A DNA stretch of 64,000 nt, taken from assembly GCA_016872645.1 (NCBI GenBank), contig VGZH01000009.1:1-64000 (forward strand). The letters run 5' to 3'. The notes beneath the pieces were generated by a model, which did no database searches, was not told the DNA's origin, and worked only from the letters and a program-made list of their open reading frames with translations. Position numbers and translations under genes: made by a program. Below, piece by piece: positions 20,281-30,183 of the stretch. Numbering within the stretch: position 1 is the stretch's first letter; the number at the start of each line of letters is the position of its first letter. The stretch is from Planctomycetota bacterium. GTDB lineage: Bacteria; Planctomycetota; Planctomycetia; Planctomycetales; Planctomycetaceae.

Positions 20281-22524
20281 ATGCGGATTTGTTGTCTCAG
20301 CCTTGGGGTCGCACTTATCGCGAGCGTGCTGGTGGTCAAGGCGGGCGAGCCGGACGCTACGCCCGTCGCTGCCAAGTCCGATCATTGGGCGTACCTGCCG
20401 CCGAGACAAACGAATCTGCCAGCCGTGCGTCAGCGACACTGGTGTCGCAACGCCATTGATTTTTTTGTGCTCAACCCAATCGAATGGGCAGGGTTGTCGC
20501 CGTCGCCGGTCGCCGAGAAGGCAAAACTCTTGCGCCGCGTCTCGCTCGATTTGATCGGCCTGCCACCAACGCTCGACGAACTGAATTCTTTTTTGACAGA
20601 TGAGTCATTCGACGCATACGAACGAGCGGTCGATCGATTGCTGGCATCGCCGGCCTATGGCGAGCGGTGGGCGGCTCCGTGGCTGGATGCGGCGCGGTAT
20701 GCGGACAGCAATGGCTTTCAGCGAGACGGGCACCGATCGGCCTGGGCCTTTCGGAATTGGGTGATCAAGGCGCTCAACGACGACATGCCGTTCGATCAAT
20801 TCACGGTCGAGCAACTCGCGGGAGATCTGCTTCCGAACGCGACGCTGGAGCAACGCATCGCCACCGGCTTTCATCGCGGCACGACAGTCAACGTCGAGGC
20901 TGGCACGGATCAGGAAGAGAACCGCGTCAATCAGGTCTTCGATCGCGTGAACGTCACCGGCACGGTCTGGCTGGGAACGACATTGGAATGTTGCCAGTGC
21001 CACAATCACAAATACGATCCGTTCTCACAGGAAGAGTACTACCGGCTGTTCGCGTTCTTCAACAACACCGAGATCGAAACACGGGAGCAGTCGAAGGGGA
21101 GTGCGGCTCGCGACTTTTATGGCCCGTCGGTTCCATTGGACGACTCACCGGAGGCGCTTTTACGTCGCAAAGCCGCAAACGAGCGAATGCAGATTTTGAC
21201 GGTCGCGTGCGAGCAACATGAGCAATCTCACGAGGCGGACTTCACTGCGTGGCAAACGTTGATGACCGATACCGTCCAAGCGGGCAATTCGTCGAAAGAA
21301 CTTACTCCAGTTTTGGTGAAGATTCTCAAAACAGCGGAGGCTCGCAGAAATAAAAAGCAGCAACAGCAGTTGAAGGACTTCTTCTTTGACCGTGATGACG
21401 ACTTGAAAGCGATGCGACAGGAGTTGGCTCGCGCAAAGCAGGAACTCGAGCAACTGAAACCGGCGACATCGCTGGTGATGGTCGAACGGCCCGAACCGCG
21501 CGAGACGCGACTGCTCAAGCGTGGCAACTTCGAGACCCCGGGTGATGTCGTCGAGGTTGGCACGCCGCGCGAATTACCGACATGGCAGGCAGAGTTGCCA
21601 CGCAACCGGTTGGGGTTCGCTCGCTGGTTGGTCGGAGCAAACAACCCGCTGGTTGCACGAGTCACCGTCAATCGTTGGTGGGCGGAATTTTTCGGGCAAG
21701 GACTGCACGCAACGCCCGAAGATTTCGGAGTGATGTCGGAGGAACCGTTGCATCGCGAACTGCTCGATTGGTTGGCGGTGGAGTTTGTCCGCAGCGGCTG
21801 GTCGATGAAGCACGTCCATCGATTGATTGTCACGTCAGCGACGTATCGGCAAGAGTCTGTTGTTTCGACTGACCGCGATCCGGATAACCGACTGCTGGCT
21901 CGTGGTCCTCGGCAGCGATTGACGGCGGAGTTGATTCGGGATCAGGCGTTGGCGGTCAGCGGTTTGCTGGCTCGCAAGCTGGGTGGGCCGCCGGTTTATC
22001 CGCCTCAGCCGGCGGACATCTGGCGTGTGACGGGTGCGGTCGACAACAAGTATCCGACGTCGACGGGTGCGGATCGCTTTCGGCGCGGGGTTTACACGGT
22101 TTGGCGGCGCAGTTCGCCGTATCCGAGCTTCGTGAATTTCGACGCTCCTGATCGAGCGGCCTGCGTCGTCAAACGTCCGCGAACGAACACGCCATTGCAG
22201 GCGCTGACGCTGCTTAATGATCTGGTTTACGTTGAGGCGGCGGTCTCACTGGCGGAGTTGTTGCGAACAGACGACGTCGCCGCTGGCATCGATTCGGGAT
22301 TTCGTCTGTGCCTGGCACGTTCGGCCAGCGGTGCGGAGACCGCGATCCTGTTCGAGTTGTGGAAGTCGGAACGAAGTCGTTTCGAGGCGAATCTGGATGA
22401 GGCCAAGCGAGTGCTTGGGGCGAAGGCCACGGGAGTCAGTGCTCGCGATCTGCCGGCGTGGGCGGCTTGGGTTTCGGTGACGAATGCATTGCTCAATCTC
22501 GACGAGCTGATCACGAAAGGTTGA
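20281..22524 (+). CDS. DUF1549/DUF1553 domain-containing protein
   Basis: LLRRVSLDLIGLPPTLDEL, WLDAARYADSNGFQ, TLECCQCHNHKYDPFSQEEYYRLFAFFNNT, TASATYRQ-like TSATYRQES, FDAPDRAACVVKRPRTNTPLQALTLLND. Confidence 0.93.
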   Translation: MRICCLSLGVALIASVLVVKAGEPDATPVAAKSDHWAYLPPRQTNLPAVRQRHWCRNAIDFFVLNPIEWAGLSPSPVAEKAKLLRRVSLDLIGLPPTLDELNSFLTDESFDAYERAVDRLLASPAYGERWAAPWLDAARYADSNGFQRDGHRSAWAFRNWVIKALNDDMPFDQFTVEQLAGDLLPNATLEQRIATGFHRGTTVNVEAGTDQEENRVNQVFDRVNVTGTVWLGTTLECCQCHNHKYDPFSQEEYYRLFAFFNNTEIETREQSKGSAARDFYGPSVPLDDSPEALLRRKAANERMQILTVACEQHEQSHEADFTAWQTLMTDTVQAGNSSKELTPVLVKILKTAEARRNKKQQQQLKDFFFDRDDDLKAMRQELARAKQELEQLKPATSLVMVERPEPRETRLLKRGNFETPGDVVEVGTPRELPTWQAELPRNRLGFARWLVGANNPLVARVTVNRWWAEFFGQGLHATPEDFGVMSEEPLHRELLDWLAVEFVRSGWSMKHVHRLIVTSATYRQESVVSTDRDPDNRLLARGPRQRLTAELIRDQALAVSGLLARKLGGPPVYPPQPADIWRVTGAVDNKYPTSTGADRFRRGVYTVWRRSSPYPSFVNFDAPDRAACVVKRPRTNTPLQALTLLNDLVYVEAAVSLAELLRTDDVAAGIDSGFRLCLARSASGAETAILFELWKSERSRFEANLDEAKRVLGAKATGVSARDLPAWAAWVSVTNALLNLDELITKG

Positions 22525-22527
22525 GAT

Positions 22528-23109
22528 GTGTTGGAACGATCGTGGCGACCGCGTGTGCTAGTTCTGCCGATGGCGGCGGCGCTCATTGCAGGATTGGTGG
22601 CATTCAAACTGTCCCAACCACCGCAGCGACGTTCAACGTCGATGCTCGATGAGCGGCGGCCGGCTCCCAAATTCTTGGCGCTCGACAGCGACAACAAGCT
22701 TCTGAAGTTCGAACGATATCTCGGTCGCCAGGAGGTGTTGTTGATCTTCTTCGACGGCGAAGCGGGGGCCGATCGCGATCCCGTATTGCTGCGGGCGCGA
22801 CAGCAGTACCCTGAACTCAAGCGTCGCGGTGTGCAGGTCGTAGGAGTCAGTGCCGCGATTCCGCAGTATAATCGGCAAGCGATGGAACGGGGCGGCCCGT
22901 TTCCGTTCACGCTGTTGTCCGATCCGGAGTTTCTGATTCATCAAATGTGGGGACGTTACGACGAGGACCGAATGGAAACTCGAACCGGAGCCTTCTGGAT
23001 CGACCGCGCGGGGCAGGTGGCTTGGTCGGGCAAGTCTCCGCGACCTGAGGCGGACCTCGATCGTCTGCTGCCGCCGTTGAAAGAATCCTCTTCTTTAGAA
23101 TTGAAGTGA
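22528..23109 (+). CDS. Peroxiredoxin/AhpC-TSA-fold protein without cysteines
   Basis: RRPAPKFLALDSDNKLLKFERYLGRQEVLLIFFDGE..GVQVVGVSAAIP..FPFTLLSDPE..GAFWIDRAGQVAWSG; N-terminal TM segment. GTG start. Confidence 0.75.
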   Translation: MLERSWRPRVLVLPMAAALIAGLVAFKLSQPPQRRSTSMLDERRPAPKFLALDSDNKLLKFERYLGRQEVLLIFFDGEAGADRDPVLLRARQQYPELKRRGVQVVGVSAAIPQYNRQAMERGGPFPFTLLSDPEFLIHQMWGRYDEDRMETRTGAFWIDRAGQVAWSGKSPRPEADLDRLLPPLKESSSLELK

Positions 23110-23110
23110 C

Positions 23111-23590
23111 ATGTCAGAATCTGTTCCCGATCAATTCGCCGCCGGTTCGCAGCGTTTTGGAAATTCGCCGCGTGAGTTTTCCGGAACAAAGGTGATGCTT
23201 CTGGTCTTTGCACTCGCGATTGCGGCGTCGGCGAGCGTTTGGATCTTCTCGTATTACCACGCGAAGCCGTTTCAGCCGTTGCAGACTGCGATTCATCGTG
23301 CATTTCCGAAGGCGTACCCGCAAGTACAGGGGGGGCAACGGCGAATGCACCGGAACACGCCAAAAACTCTGCGGATCACCATGCAAGTCGGTTTCGATCC
23401 CGAACCTCCCGAAGCGGATCAGCAAGTCGAGGAAGTAATCGCCCGCCTGGAGGGATTGGCTCGGCAGCACCTCGAGTTTACGAGCTACGAGATCTTCGAA
23501 ATTCACCTGGTGCGACGCGTACCGGAACACAAGGCCAAGATGCGAACGATCACGCGTGAGATTCCCCAGTCGGTCAAAGAGGCGCAGTGA
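23111..23590 (+). CDS. Hypothetical membrane-anchored protein
   Basis: One hydrophobic segment VMLLVFALAIAASASVWIFSYYH; adjacent to and codirectional with the previous gene (1-bp gap). Confidence 0.75.
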   Translation: MSESVPDQFAAGSQRFGNSPREFSGTKVMLLVFALAIAASASVWIFSYYHAKPFQPLQTAIHRAFPKAYPQVQGGQRRMHRNTPKTLRITMQVGFDPEPPEADQQVEEVIARLEGLARQHLEFTSYEIFEIHLVRRVPEHKAKMRTITREIPQSVKEAQ

Positions 23591-23591
23591 A

Positions 23592-24224
23592 TTATCCCGG
23601 CAGGAAGCCCCGTTCGCGAAGCTCTTGGACGTTGTCAGGCGCGCTGGCCATCACTCGCTCGGTCGTGTATCGCAGAAGTGCGACTCCGCCGAGTTTCGGT
23701 GGAGCAGTCAGGATCGCCACGCGGTCTTCGTCCTCAGCATCGAGCTGCTTGTTGAGTTTCTCGACAATCTCTTCGACGCTGTCGCTGACCAGTTTCTTCT
23801 CGGTGGAGGAATTGCGGATCTTCAGATTTGAAAATGCCGCCGTCCGGGCCATCAAGAATTGAACAAATTCTGACTCGTCATTTTCCTCGAAGAAGTCCTC
23901 GAACTCCGGCCGCATGTTGTCCGGCGTGATAATTAACGGGCGGCTGACTTTGACTTCACCCTTCGTGACGCTGACGGTCGCTCCCGGCTTCCGGCCGCCG
24001 CAGACCAAGAAGTACGGCAAGTCGGAGACGTCAAAGGTGAACAGCCCCTGCTGCACCGGGCGAGCGATCTCGACCGCATGCCAAGCTCTCATGAAGCGGG
24101 CTTCGTCGTCAAAAGGGTTGAACAACATCGTTCGTTTCCGTTGAGGATTCATCATCTCTGGCGACACCAATTGGGCCACAGGAGTCGACAGCAACACGCG
24201 ATAGTTGAGTTGGACTGGTGTCAT
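23592..24224 (-). CDS. Hypothetical protein
   Basis: 210 aa coherent ORF converging on the previous gene; no recognised family. Confidence 0.7.
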   Translation of the reverse strand: MTPVQLNYRVLLSTPVAQLVSPEMMNPQRKRTMLFNPFDDEARFMRAWHAVEIARPVQQGLFTFDVSDLPYFLVCGGRKPGATVSVTKGEVKVSRPLIITPDNMRPEFEDFFEENDESEFVQFLMARTAAFSNLKIRNSSTEKKLVSDSVEEIVEKLNKQLDAEDEDRVAILTAPPKLGGVALLRYTTERVMASAPDNVQELRERGFLPG

Positions 24225-24451
24225 CTGACAAGCCCTCCTGAATGACTGCCCAGAATCTCCTGGCCCGCGATCTTGTGGCAGTGGCAGGCGTCAGCCGCAA
24301 AGTCCGTGCCCAGATCGAAGCGGCTCGGTCAGGTGTTTGACAAGAAAACGGTCCGTGCGGCATAGTTGTGATGTTCGACGAAACTGCGATGTTCGTGTGT
24401 CGTCGAGCAAGTCGATTGTTCAAGAGCTGCAAGTCGAGGAGAAATCACAGC

Positions 24452-24643
24452 ATGAGCGGACCGATCGTTCGAACAGGCACGACCCCGGAATTCTGGAAGA
24501 ATTGGGATCAGGTCTTCGGTGGAAAAAAGAAGAGCACGTCCTCCGCACCCCCGAAGGCTGCCAAAAAGAAGGCGACCAAAGCGGCCGCCACCCCCAAAAA
24601 AGCGGCAAAGAAGTCCGCCAAAAAGGCAGCAAAGAAAAAATAG
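24452..24643 (+). CDS. Small protein with Lys/Ala-rich (histone H1-like) tail
   Basis: MSGPIVRTGTTPEFWKNWDQVFGGKKKSTSSAPPKAAKKKATKAAATPKKAAKKSAKKAAKKK. Confidence 0.8.
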   Translation: MSGPIVRTGTTPEFWKNWDQVFGGKKKSTSSAPPKAAKKKATKAAATPKKAAKKSAKKAAKKK

Positions 24644-24763
24644 GCTGGCACCTTTCGCCACAGATCAAACACGGATCAGAGTGTTTATTCGCCGTCCGAA
24701 TTCCTGTTCGATCTGTGTCTGCTCTGTGGCTGAAACATTCCTGCGAGGAAAGCCCAACGCATC

Positions 24764-26320
24764 GTGGCCGAGCGTCGTTCCAAGTTGCTCGTCGTCGCAG
24801 CGGTCTGGCTTAGCTTTCTGCTTGTGTCGCTCATCTCTGCGCCGATCCCAGCGGTGAATGAGCCACACTACCTCGCGATGGCCAGGCACTCTTGGAGCCC
24901 GGCCTGGTGCGCGGACGATCTTTTCTTGTCGTCGTTTCCGGCACACCACGTTTTCTATTGGACGTTCGGCTGGCTGACACTGTGGTTCGACTTTGCGACC
25001 GTTGCGTTGATCGGACGAGCGATCAGCCTGTTGATGGTTGCCGCCAGTTGGACTGCACTAGCTCAGCGGCTGCAATGTGACGGCTCCGATCGACCGGCAC
25101 CGTTTGGCTCAGCGATTCTTTCCGCGTGGCTGTTCCTGGGGCTGCAGGCGGTCGGCAATCTATCGGGTGAATGGCTGGTGGGAGGGTTCGAGGCGAAAGT
25201 GATCGCCTACGGATTCGTCCTTTGGGCGATCAGTGCCGCACTGGATGGAGGCATCATTGTCCCGGCGGCGCTCAGTGGAGCCGCGATCAGTTTTCATCCC
25301 TTGGTCGGTCTGTGGCATGTGATGTCCGTGATCATTGCGGAGATTGCTTTGCTGATTTCGCGGCGACAAGCCGGACGTGTTTTCCGTCTTCGCGCGATGG
25401 CCGTCTCATTCATCACTCTGTTGGCCTGTGCGGCACCTGGATTGAGACCCGCGCTCGAAATGTTGCGGCAGGCGAAACCTCGCGATGCGTTCGCCTCGAA
25501 TTACATTCAAGTCTTTTACCGGCTGAAGCATCATCTCGATCCGATGGACTTCGGTTGGACACACTTTGCGAGTTACGGATTGTTGATGTCGGCGTGGCTG
25601 GGCGCGATGGTCTGGTTGAGTCGCCAACGACGAATCCGGGAGAAGGACCGCTGGTGGATCGGTTACGTTTTGGCGGCGGCACTCTTCGCGGCCTGTGGAT
25701 TGCTCGCGGGGCTTGGACCGCGGCCGGCGGAGTTGATGGCGGGGTATCAGTGGCGAATGATCCTGCTGAAGTTCTATCCGTTCCGATTGTTCGACCTACT
25801 CTTACCCATCGCGTTCGCCCTCTTGCTGCCGAGGCTTGTCCAACAGCGGTGGCTGTGGGCAGTGGGAGTCGTGGGCCTGTACTGGGGACTGGTTTCCACG
25901 CACGTGTTTCCGCCGCGCAATCAGTTACCGGCAGCGATGCGAGCCGACTGGCGGGAGGTTTGTCGTTGGGTCGCGGCGAACACTCCGGCCAACACCGAAT
26001 TCCACACCCCGTTCGAGGCTGAAGCCTTCAAGTGGTTCGCTCAGCGAGCGGAGTACGTCAATCTCAAGGACTGTCCCCAAGACGCCGCCGGCATCGTCGA
26101 GTGGAATCGGCGAATGAGACTGATCACCAAATGGAGCGAAAAGAGCTTTGCCGGTGACGAGACCTACTCGGCGGACGAACTGCGTGAGTTGGTCCGGCAA
26201 ACTGGAGTCCGATTTGCGATCACACGGACGCGAGTAAGCTACGACGCAGACTTGCTGTACTCGAACGACAGCTACAAGATTCTGCGTTTACCGGAACCGG
26301 AATTGGTCGCTCCCCGATAA
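24764..26320 (+). CDS. Polytopic membrane protein (DUF6798-like, glycosyltransferase-39-like topology)
   Basis: Repeated hydrophobic segments; NEPHYLAMARHSW motif near N-terminus. GTG start. Confidence 0.8.
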   Translation: MAERRSKLLVVAAVWLSFLLVSLISAPIPAVNEPHYLAMARHSWSPAWCADDLFLSSFPAHHVFYWTFGWLTLWFDFATVALIGRAISLLMVAASWTALAQRLQCDGSDRPAPFGSAILSAWLFLGLQAVGNLSGEWLVGGFEAKVIAYGFVLWAISAALDGGIIVPAALSGAAISFHPLVGLWHVMSVIIAEIALLISRRQAGRVFRLRAMAVSFITLLACAAPGLRPALEMLRQAKPRDAFASNYIQVFYRLKHHLDPMDFGWTHFASYGLLMSAWLGAMVWLSRQRRIREKDRWWIGYVLAAALFAACGLLAGLGPRPAELMAGYQWRMILLKFYPFRLFDLLLPIAFALLLPRLVQQRWLWAVGVVGLYWGLVSTHVFPPRNQLPAAMRADWREVCRWVAANTPANTEFHTPFEAEAFKWFAQRAEYVNLKDCPQDAAGIVEWNRRMRLITKWSEKSFAGDETYSADELRELVRQTGVRFAITRTRVSYDADLLYSNDSYKILRLPEPELVAPR

Positions 26321-26414
26321 TCATTTGCCCAATCGACATCATCACAGTCCTTGTCCGCTTGGAAGAAGGTAGCCGAAGGCCGGATGAGAGACTCAACAAC
26401 CAGGAGACTACCGA

Positions 26415-27923
26415 ATGCTCACGCGATGCACCTTGAGCCTCGTCATGAGTGCCCTGCTTTGGACGGCGGCAGAGGAAACGAAGTCCGCCGATTCAAAACC
26501 GACAACTGGCCGCGCGACACTGACCGGTGAGGTCTCGGGTAAGCCGATCACCGACGTGCCGCCGCCTGATCGCAAGGGAGAGGATTGGCCCTGTTTTCTC
26601 GGGACGCTTGGCACCGGGGTCAGCAAAGAAACGAACTGGCTGAAAAGCTGGCCGGAAGGAGGATTGACGACGGCCTGGTCGAAACGACTTGGCACGGGGT
26701 ACAGCGCACCGTCAGTCATGGGAAATCGGCTAGTCGTAGTTCATCGACCGCGCGGCAACGAGGACATCATCGATTGCCTGCGAGCCGACAACGGCGATCC
26801 GCTTTGGCAGTTCAAATACGCGACCGAGTACGAGGACCGCTATGCCTACAACAATGGCCCGCGGTGTACGCCGCTGCTGACGAAGACTCGGGTCTTCACG
26901 TTCAATCCTGAAGGAAAACTCTTCTGCTTAGACCTCGTGACCGGCAAGCAGATCTGGGCCAGGGACTGCGGCCAGGACTTTCGCATCCCCGACGACGAGA
27001 ACTTTTTTGGCGTCGGCTGTACTCCAATTCTCGAAGGCAACTTGCTAATCGTGCTCGTCGGCGGCCAGCCGAACTCTGGAGTTGTCGCGTTCAATGCCGA
27101 AACCGGTGACACCGTATGGCAGAGCGTCGGCAAGAAGACGTGGGACGGCGTCGACACTGGCGGTTCGATCAAACCGAAGTACGAATGGACGGGGACCGAA
27201 TCGCTCTACAGCTACTCTTCACCGATCGCCGCGACGATTCATGGCAAGCGACATGTGTTGTGCTTGATGCGGCAAGGCTTGGTGTCACTCGATCCGACGG
27301 ATGGCTCCGAGAATTTCAAGTTCTGGTTTCGGCCAAAAGAACGCGAGTCGGTCAATGCCGCTCGGCCGGTAGTGATTGGCGACAAGATCTTTCTTTCGGC
27401 CGCGTACAAGGCTGGCTCGGCATTACTGCAAGTCGAACCATCCGGCAAGAACTACTCAGTTCCTTGGCAGGACGCTCGCAACATGCTGAATCATTGGTCG
27501 ACAACGATCCACGTCAACGGTTACCTCTACGGCTTCAGCGGCCGGCACGAAAATGAAGGAGAGCTGCGTTGCCTCGACCTCAAGACTGGTGACGTACTCT
27601 GGCAAACAACTGGCTACGAGGGGGATCTCACGAAGCTCACTCAAAGCCCAGTGACGGGCGAGATCAAAGACGGAGATGGGAAGACGATTCCGTTTCCGCT
27701 GCTCGGCCGCGGATCGAAGATTCAGATCGGCGACCGGTTCTTGATCCTCGGAGAACGAGGCACGCTCGCGCTGGCCAAGGTCAATTCGGAAAAGTACGAG
27801 GAGCTCGGCCGGATGTCGGTGGCCGGCATCAAGTACCCCGCTTGGGCCGCTCCGGTGCTGTCGCGCGGGCGAGTCTATCTGCGCAGCGAGACGCATCTCG
27901 TCTGCTTGGATTTGGCGGAGTAA
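26415..27923 (+). CDS. PQQ-binding-like beta-propeller repeat protein
   Basis: EDWPCFLGTLGTGVSKETNW, repeated GDPLWQFKY / GKQIWARDC / GDTVWQSVG / GDVLWQTTG blades. Confidence 0.9.
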   Translation: MLTRCTLSLVMSALLWTAAEETKSADSKPTTGRATLTGEVSGKPITDVPPPDRKGEDWPCFLGTLGTGVSKETNWLKSWPEGGLTTAWSKRLGTGYSAPSVMGNRLVVVHRPRGNEDIIDCLRADNGDPLWQFKYATEYEDRYAYNNGPRCTPLLTKTRVFTFNPEGKLFCLDLVTGKQIWARDCGQDFRIPDDENFFGVGCTPILEGNLLIVLVGGQPNSGVVAFNAETGDTVWQSVGKKTWDGVDTGGSIKPKYEWTGTESLYSYSSPIAATIHGKRHVLCLMRQGLVSLDPTDGSENFKFWFRPKERESVNAARPVVIGDKIFLSAAYKAGSALLQVEPSGKNYSVPWQDARNMLNHWSTTIHVNGYLYGFSGRHENEGELRCLDLKTGDVLWQTTGYEGDLTKLTQSPVTGEIKDGDGKTIPFPLLGRGSKIQIGDRFLILGERGTLALAKVNSEKYEELGRMSVAGIKYPAWAAPVLSRGRVYLRSETHLVCLDLAE

Positions 27924-27924
27924 A

Positions 27925-27953
27925 GTAGCCCTGCCGCTCCGCGACAGGGCTAC
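27925..27953. repeat. Tight hairpin between convergent genes (GTAGCCCTGCCGC / GCGACAGGGCTAC)
   Basis: 12 of 13 bp pair with a 3-nt loop; overlaps the trmB stop codon. No T-run. Confidence 0.75.
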
Positions 27954-28726
27954 GAACGGGCCTCCATCTCGTCCAACTTTTGCAGTCGGCGGTCGGCGTT
28001 GAACCTCGGCAGCGGCAGCGAGTTTGCCAGCCGCAGCGCATCGTCGATGCTGATTTCGTCGCGACGGATCGCTTCACCTCGAAAGATCGGCAGGCCGTGA
28101 CGGCAAGCGATGATCTCTCGCCGAGTCCGGCCGCGCGGCGTGTCAGGCCACGGGCCATTGACTTCTCGCAGATCGAAGAAGCAGGGAACGATTGACTTCA
28201 TATAGGCCCAATAGCCCGGATGGTCGGTCTGCAGAAACAACTTGCCACTCGGCACGAGTGCGCGATGCGAGAACGCCAGAAACTCCGGCGCGATGAGCCG
28301 GCGATGAATCTGTGCTGGGTCGTAAAACGGTTGCGGGTGATAGATGTGAATCTCTGCGACCGAGCCCGTGGCAACATGCTCAGCGAGCAGTTCTCGTCCA
28401 CCGATGACAGCGAAGCGAATGTTGCTCAGCCCGCGTTGATTGCCTCGGCGAGTCGCGTAGCGGATCACGACCGGCAGAATGTCGACCCCCAGATGATCGC
28501 ATCCCGGCCTCGCGATCGCGCTGCCGAGCGTCGATCGTCCGTTACCGCAGCCGATGTCGATGATGACCGGCGCTCGTCGACCGAACAGAGATTCCCAATC
28601 CAGCAAACCATCCGGCACTTTTTTGAGAGCGGTCTTTGCCCACTGCTCGGCCGGCAAGATCTGACCGGGAATCGGCACGCCGAACTCGCGTTCGATTTCA
28701 CCAGGTTGCGGTTGTGGCTGTGGCAT
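27950..28726 (-). CDS. trmB: tRNA (guanine-N7)-methyltransferase
   Basis: VIIDIGCGNGRSTLGSAIARPGCDHLGVDI, EIHIYHPQPFYDPAQIHRRL, FLQTDHPGYWAYM. Confidence 0.85.
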   Translation of the reverse strand: MPQPQPQPGEIEREFGVPIPGQILPAEQWAKTALKKVPDGLLDWESLFGRRAPVIIDIGCGNGRSTLGSAIARPGCDHLGVDILPVVIRYATRRGNQRGLSNIRFAVIGGRELLAEHVATGSVAEIHIYHPQPFYDPAQIHRRLIAPEFLAFSHRALVPSGKLFLQTDHPGYWAYMKSIVPCFFDLREVNGPWPDTPRGRTRREIIACRHGLPIFRGEAIRRDEISIDDALRLANSLPLPRFNADRRLQKLDEMEARS

Positions 28727-28820
28727 GAATGCTTCGGCACGGTTGAGTGACACATTCGACACGAACGCGGGGGGGCAACATAATCGCCGGTCGCCTTGTC
28801 CGCATCCCACGAGACCATCG

Positions 28821-29987
28821 ATGAAACTCAAATGCTTGCCTGAGGATTTTCGAGTCATCGAGTTGACCGACCGACCGACTCATGGCCGGGGTTCGTTTGC
28901 CATTTACCGGCTGACCAAGCAATCGCTCGGCACGCCGGAGGCGATGGATACGATTTTGCGACGCTGGAATTTGGCTAGACAACAGGTCAGTTACGGGGGC
29001 TTGAAAGACCGGCACGCTGTCACCGAGCAATTTGTGACGATTAAGAACGGGCCACGAAGTGACTTGTCACAGACCAACCTCGAACTGAATTACCTCGGCC
29101 AAACTGAGCGGCCGTTCGACGCGGCGGATATTCGCGGCAATCGGTTCGAGATCGTGATGCGGTCGATGGCCGATGCCGAGCTTGCGAGCGCTCAGCAGGC
29201 TCTGAGCGATGTCGTGGCCAGCGGTGTGCCGAATTATTTCGACGATCAACGCTTCGGCTCGCTGGGGCAGTCAGGCGAGTTCATCGCCGTGCCGTGGTGC
29301 CGAGGGGATTACGAGCGAGCGTTGTGGCTGGCTCTGGCCGACCCGAACGAACACGATCGACCAGAGGATCGCAAGGAAAAGCAATTGCTCCGTGACCGTT
29401 GGGGGGACTGGCTTGGCCTGAAGACGGACATGCCGCGCGGCAGTCGGCGGAGCATCGTGACGTTTCTCGTCGATCACCCGACCGACTTTCGCCGGGCGCT
29501 GGCGTTGATGCGGAGCGACCTGCGTGGCTTGTGGCTGTCGGCGTTTCAAAGCGCGATCTGGAATCGGTTGCTCACCGAATCGCTGTGCGACCTTTGCCGT
29601 CCAGAGCAATTATTCGATGTCACGTTTGGCGAACGACCGTCGCCGTTCTATTGCTCGCTCGATGAAGATCAACGCCGCGAATTGCTCGAACTCCGCCTAC
29701 CGCTGCCGTCGGCCCGGCTCAAATTAGAATCCGGCCCGCTATTCGACCGCCTGCACCGAGCACTCGCCGAATTTGCCCTCGAACCACGCACGATGCGCGT
29801 CAAATTTCCACGCGACGCCTTCTTTTCGAAAGGCCAGCGAGCTGCGATCTACGTCCCCGCAAATGTGCAGTATCAGGCCGATCGCGACGAACTGTACGAA
29901 GGCCACAACAAGATGGTCCTGGCGTTCGACTTGCCTCGTGGTTCCTACGCAACAATCCTGATCAAGCGATTGACAGAAATAGCCTGA
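28821..29987 (+). CDS. truD: tRNA pseudouridine(13) synthase
   Basis: VSYGGLKDRHAVTEQFVTI, GNRFEIVMR, GVPNYFDDQRFGSLGQSGEFI, FQSAIWNRLL. Confidence 0.92.
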   Translation: MKLKCLPEDFRVIELTDRPTHGRGSFAIYRLTKQSLGTPEAMDTILRRWNLARQQVSYGGLKDRHAVTEQFVTIKNGPRSDLSQTNLELNYLGQTERPFDAADIRGNRFEIVMRSMADAELASAQQALSDVVASGVPNYFDDQRFGSLGQSGEFIAVPWCRGDYERALWLALADPNEHDRPEDRKEKQLLRDRWGDWLGLKTDMPRGSRRSIVTFLVDHPTDFRRALALMRSDLRGLWLSAFQSAIWNRLLTESLCDLCRPEQLFDVTFGERPSPFYCSLDEDQRRELLELRLPLPSARLKLESGPLFDRLHRALAEFALEPRTMRVKFPRDAFFSKGQRAAIYVPANVQYQADRDELYEGHNKMVLAFDLPRGSYATILIKRLTEIA

Positions 29988-30183
29988 TTTCAGGTATTCC
30001 AGTCCGCTGCGGCGGATTGGGTGCCACGAGCATCGGAATTTTGTATGGAATTCGATTGCACCATTGACGCAACAGTTGAGGTAACACGTCAAACTGAAGT
30101 TGCTGAGGCATTGCACACAGTTTTCCTTGAGGGCATGCTGTGCCACCCATGCAATTAATTGTTCAGAAAAGAGGACTTTCGTG

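Noticed and set aside
20997-21005. CQCH motif in the DUF1549/DUF1553 protein as a cytochrome c site
   Set aside because: C-C-Q-C-H-N-H-K-Y-D-P is the normal conserved motif of this family; no separate cytochrome c domain is present in this copy.
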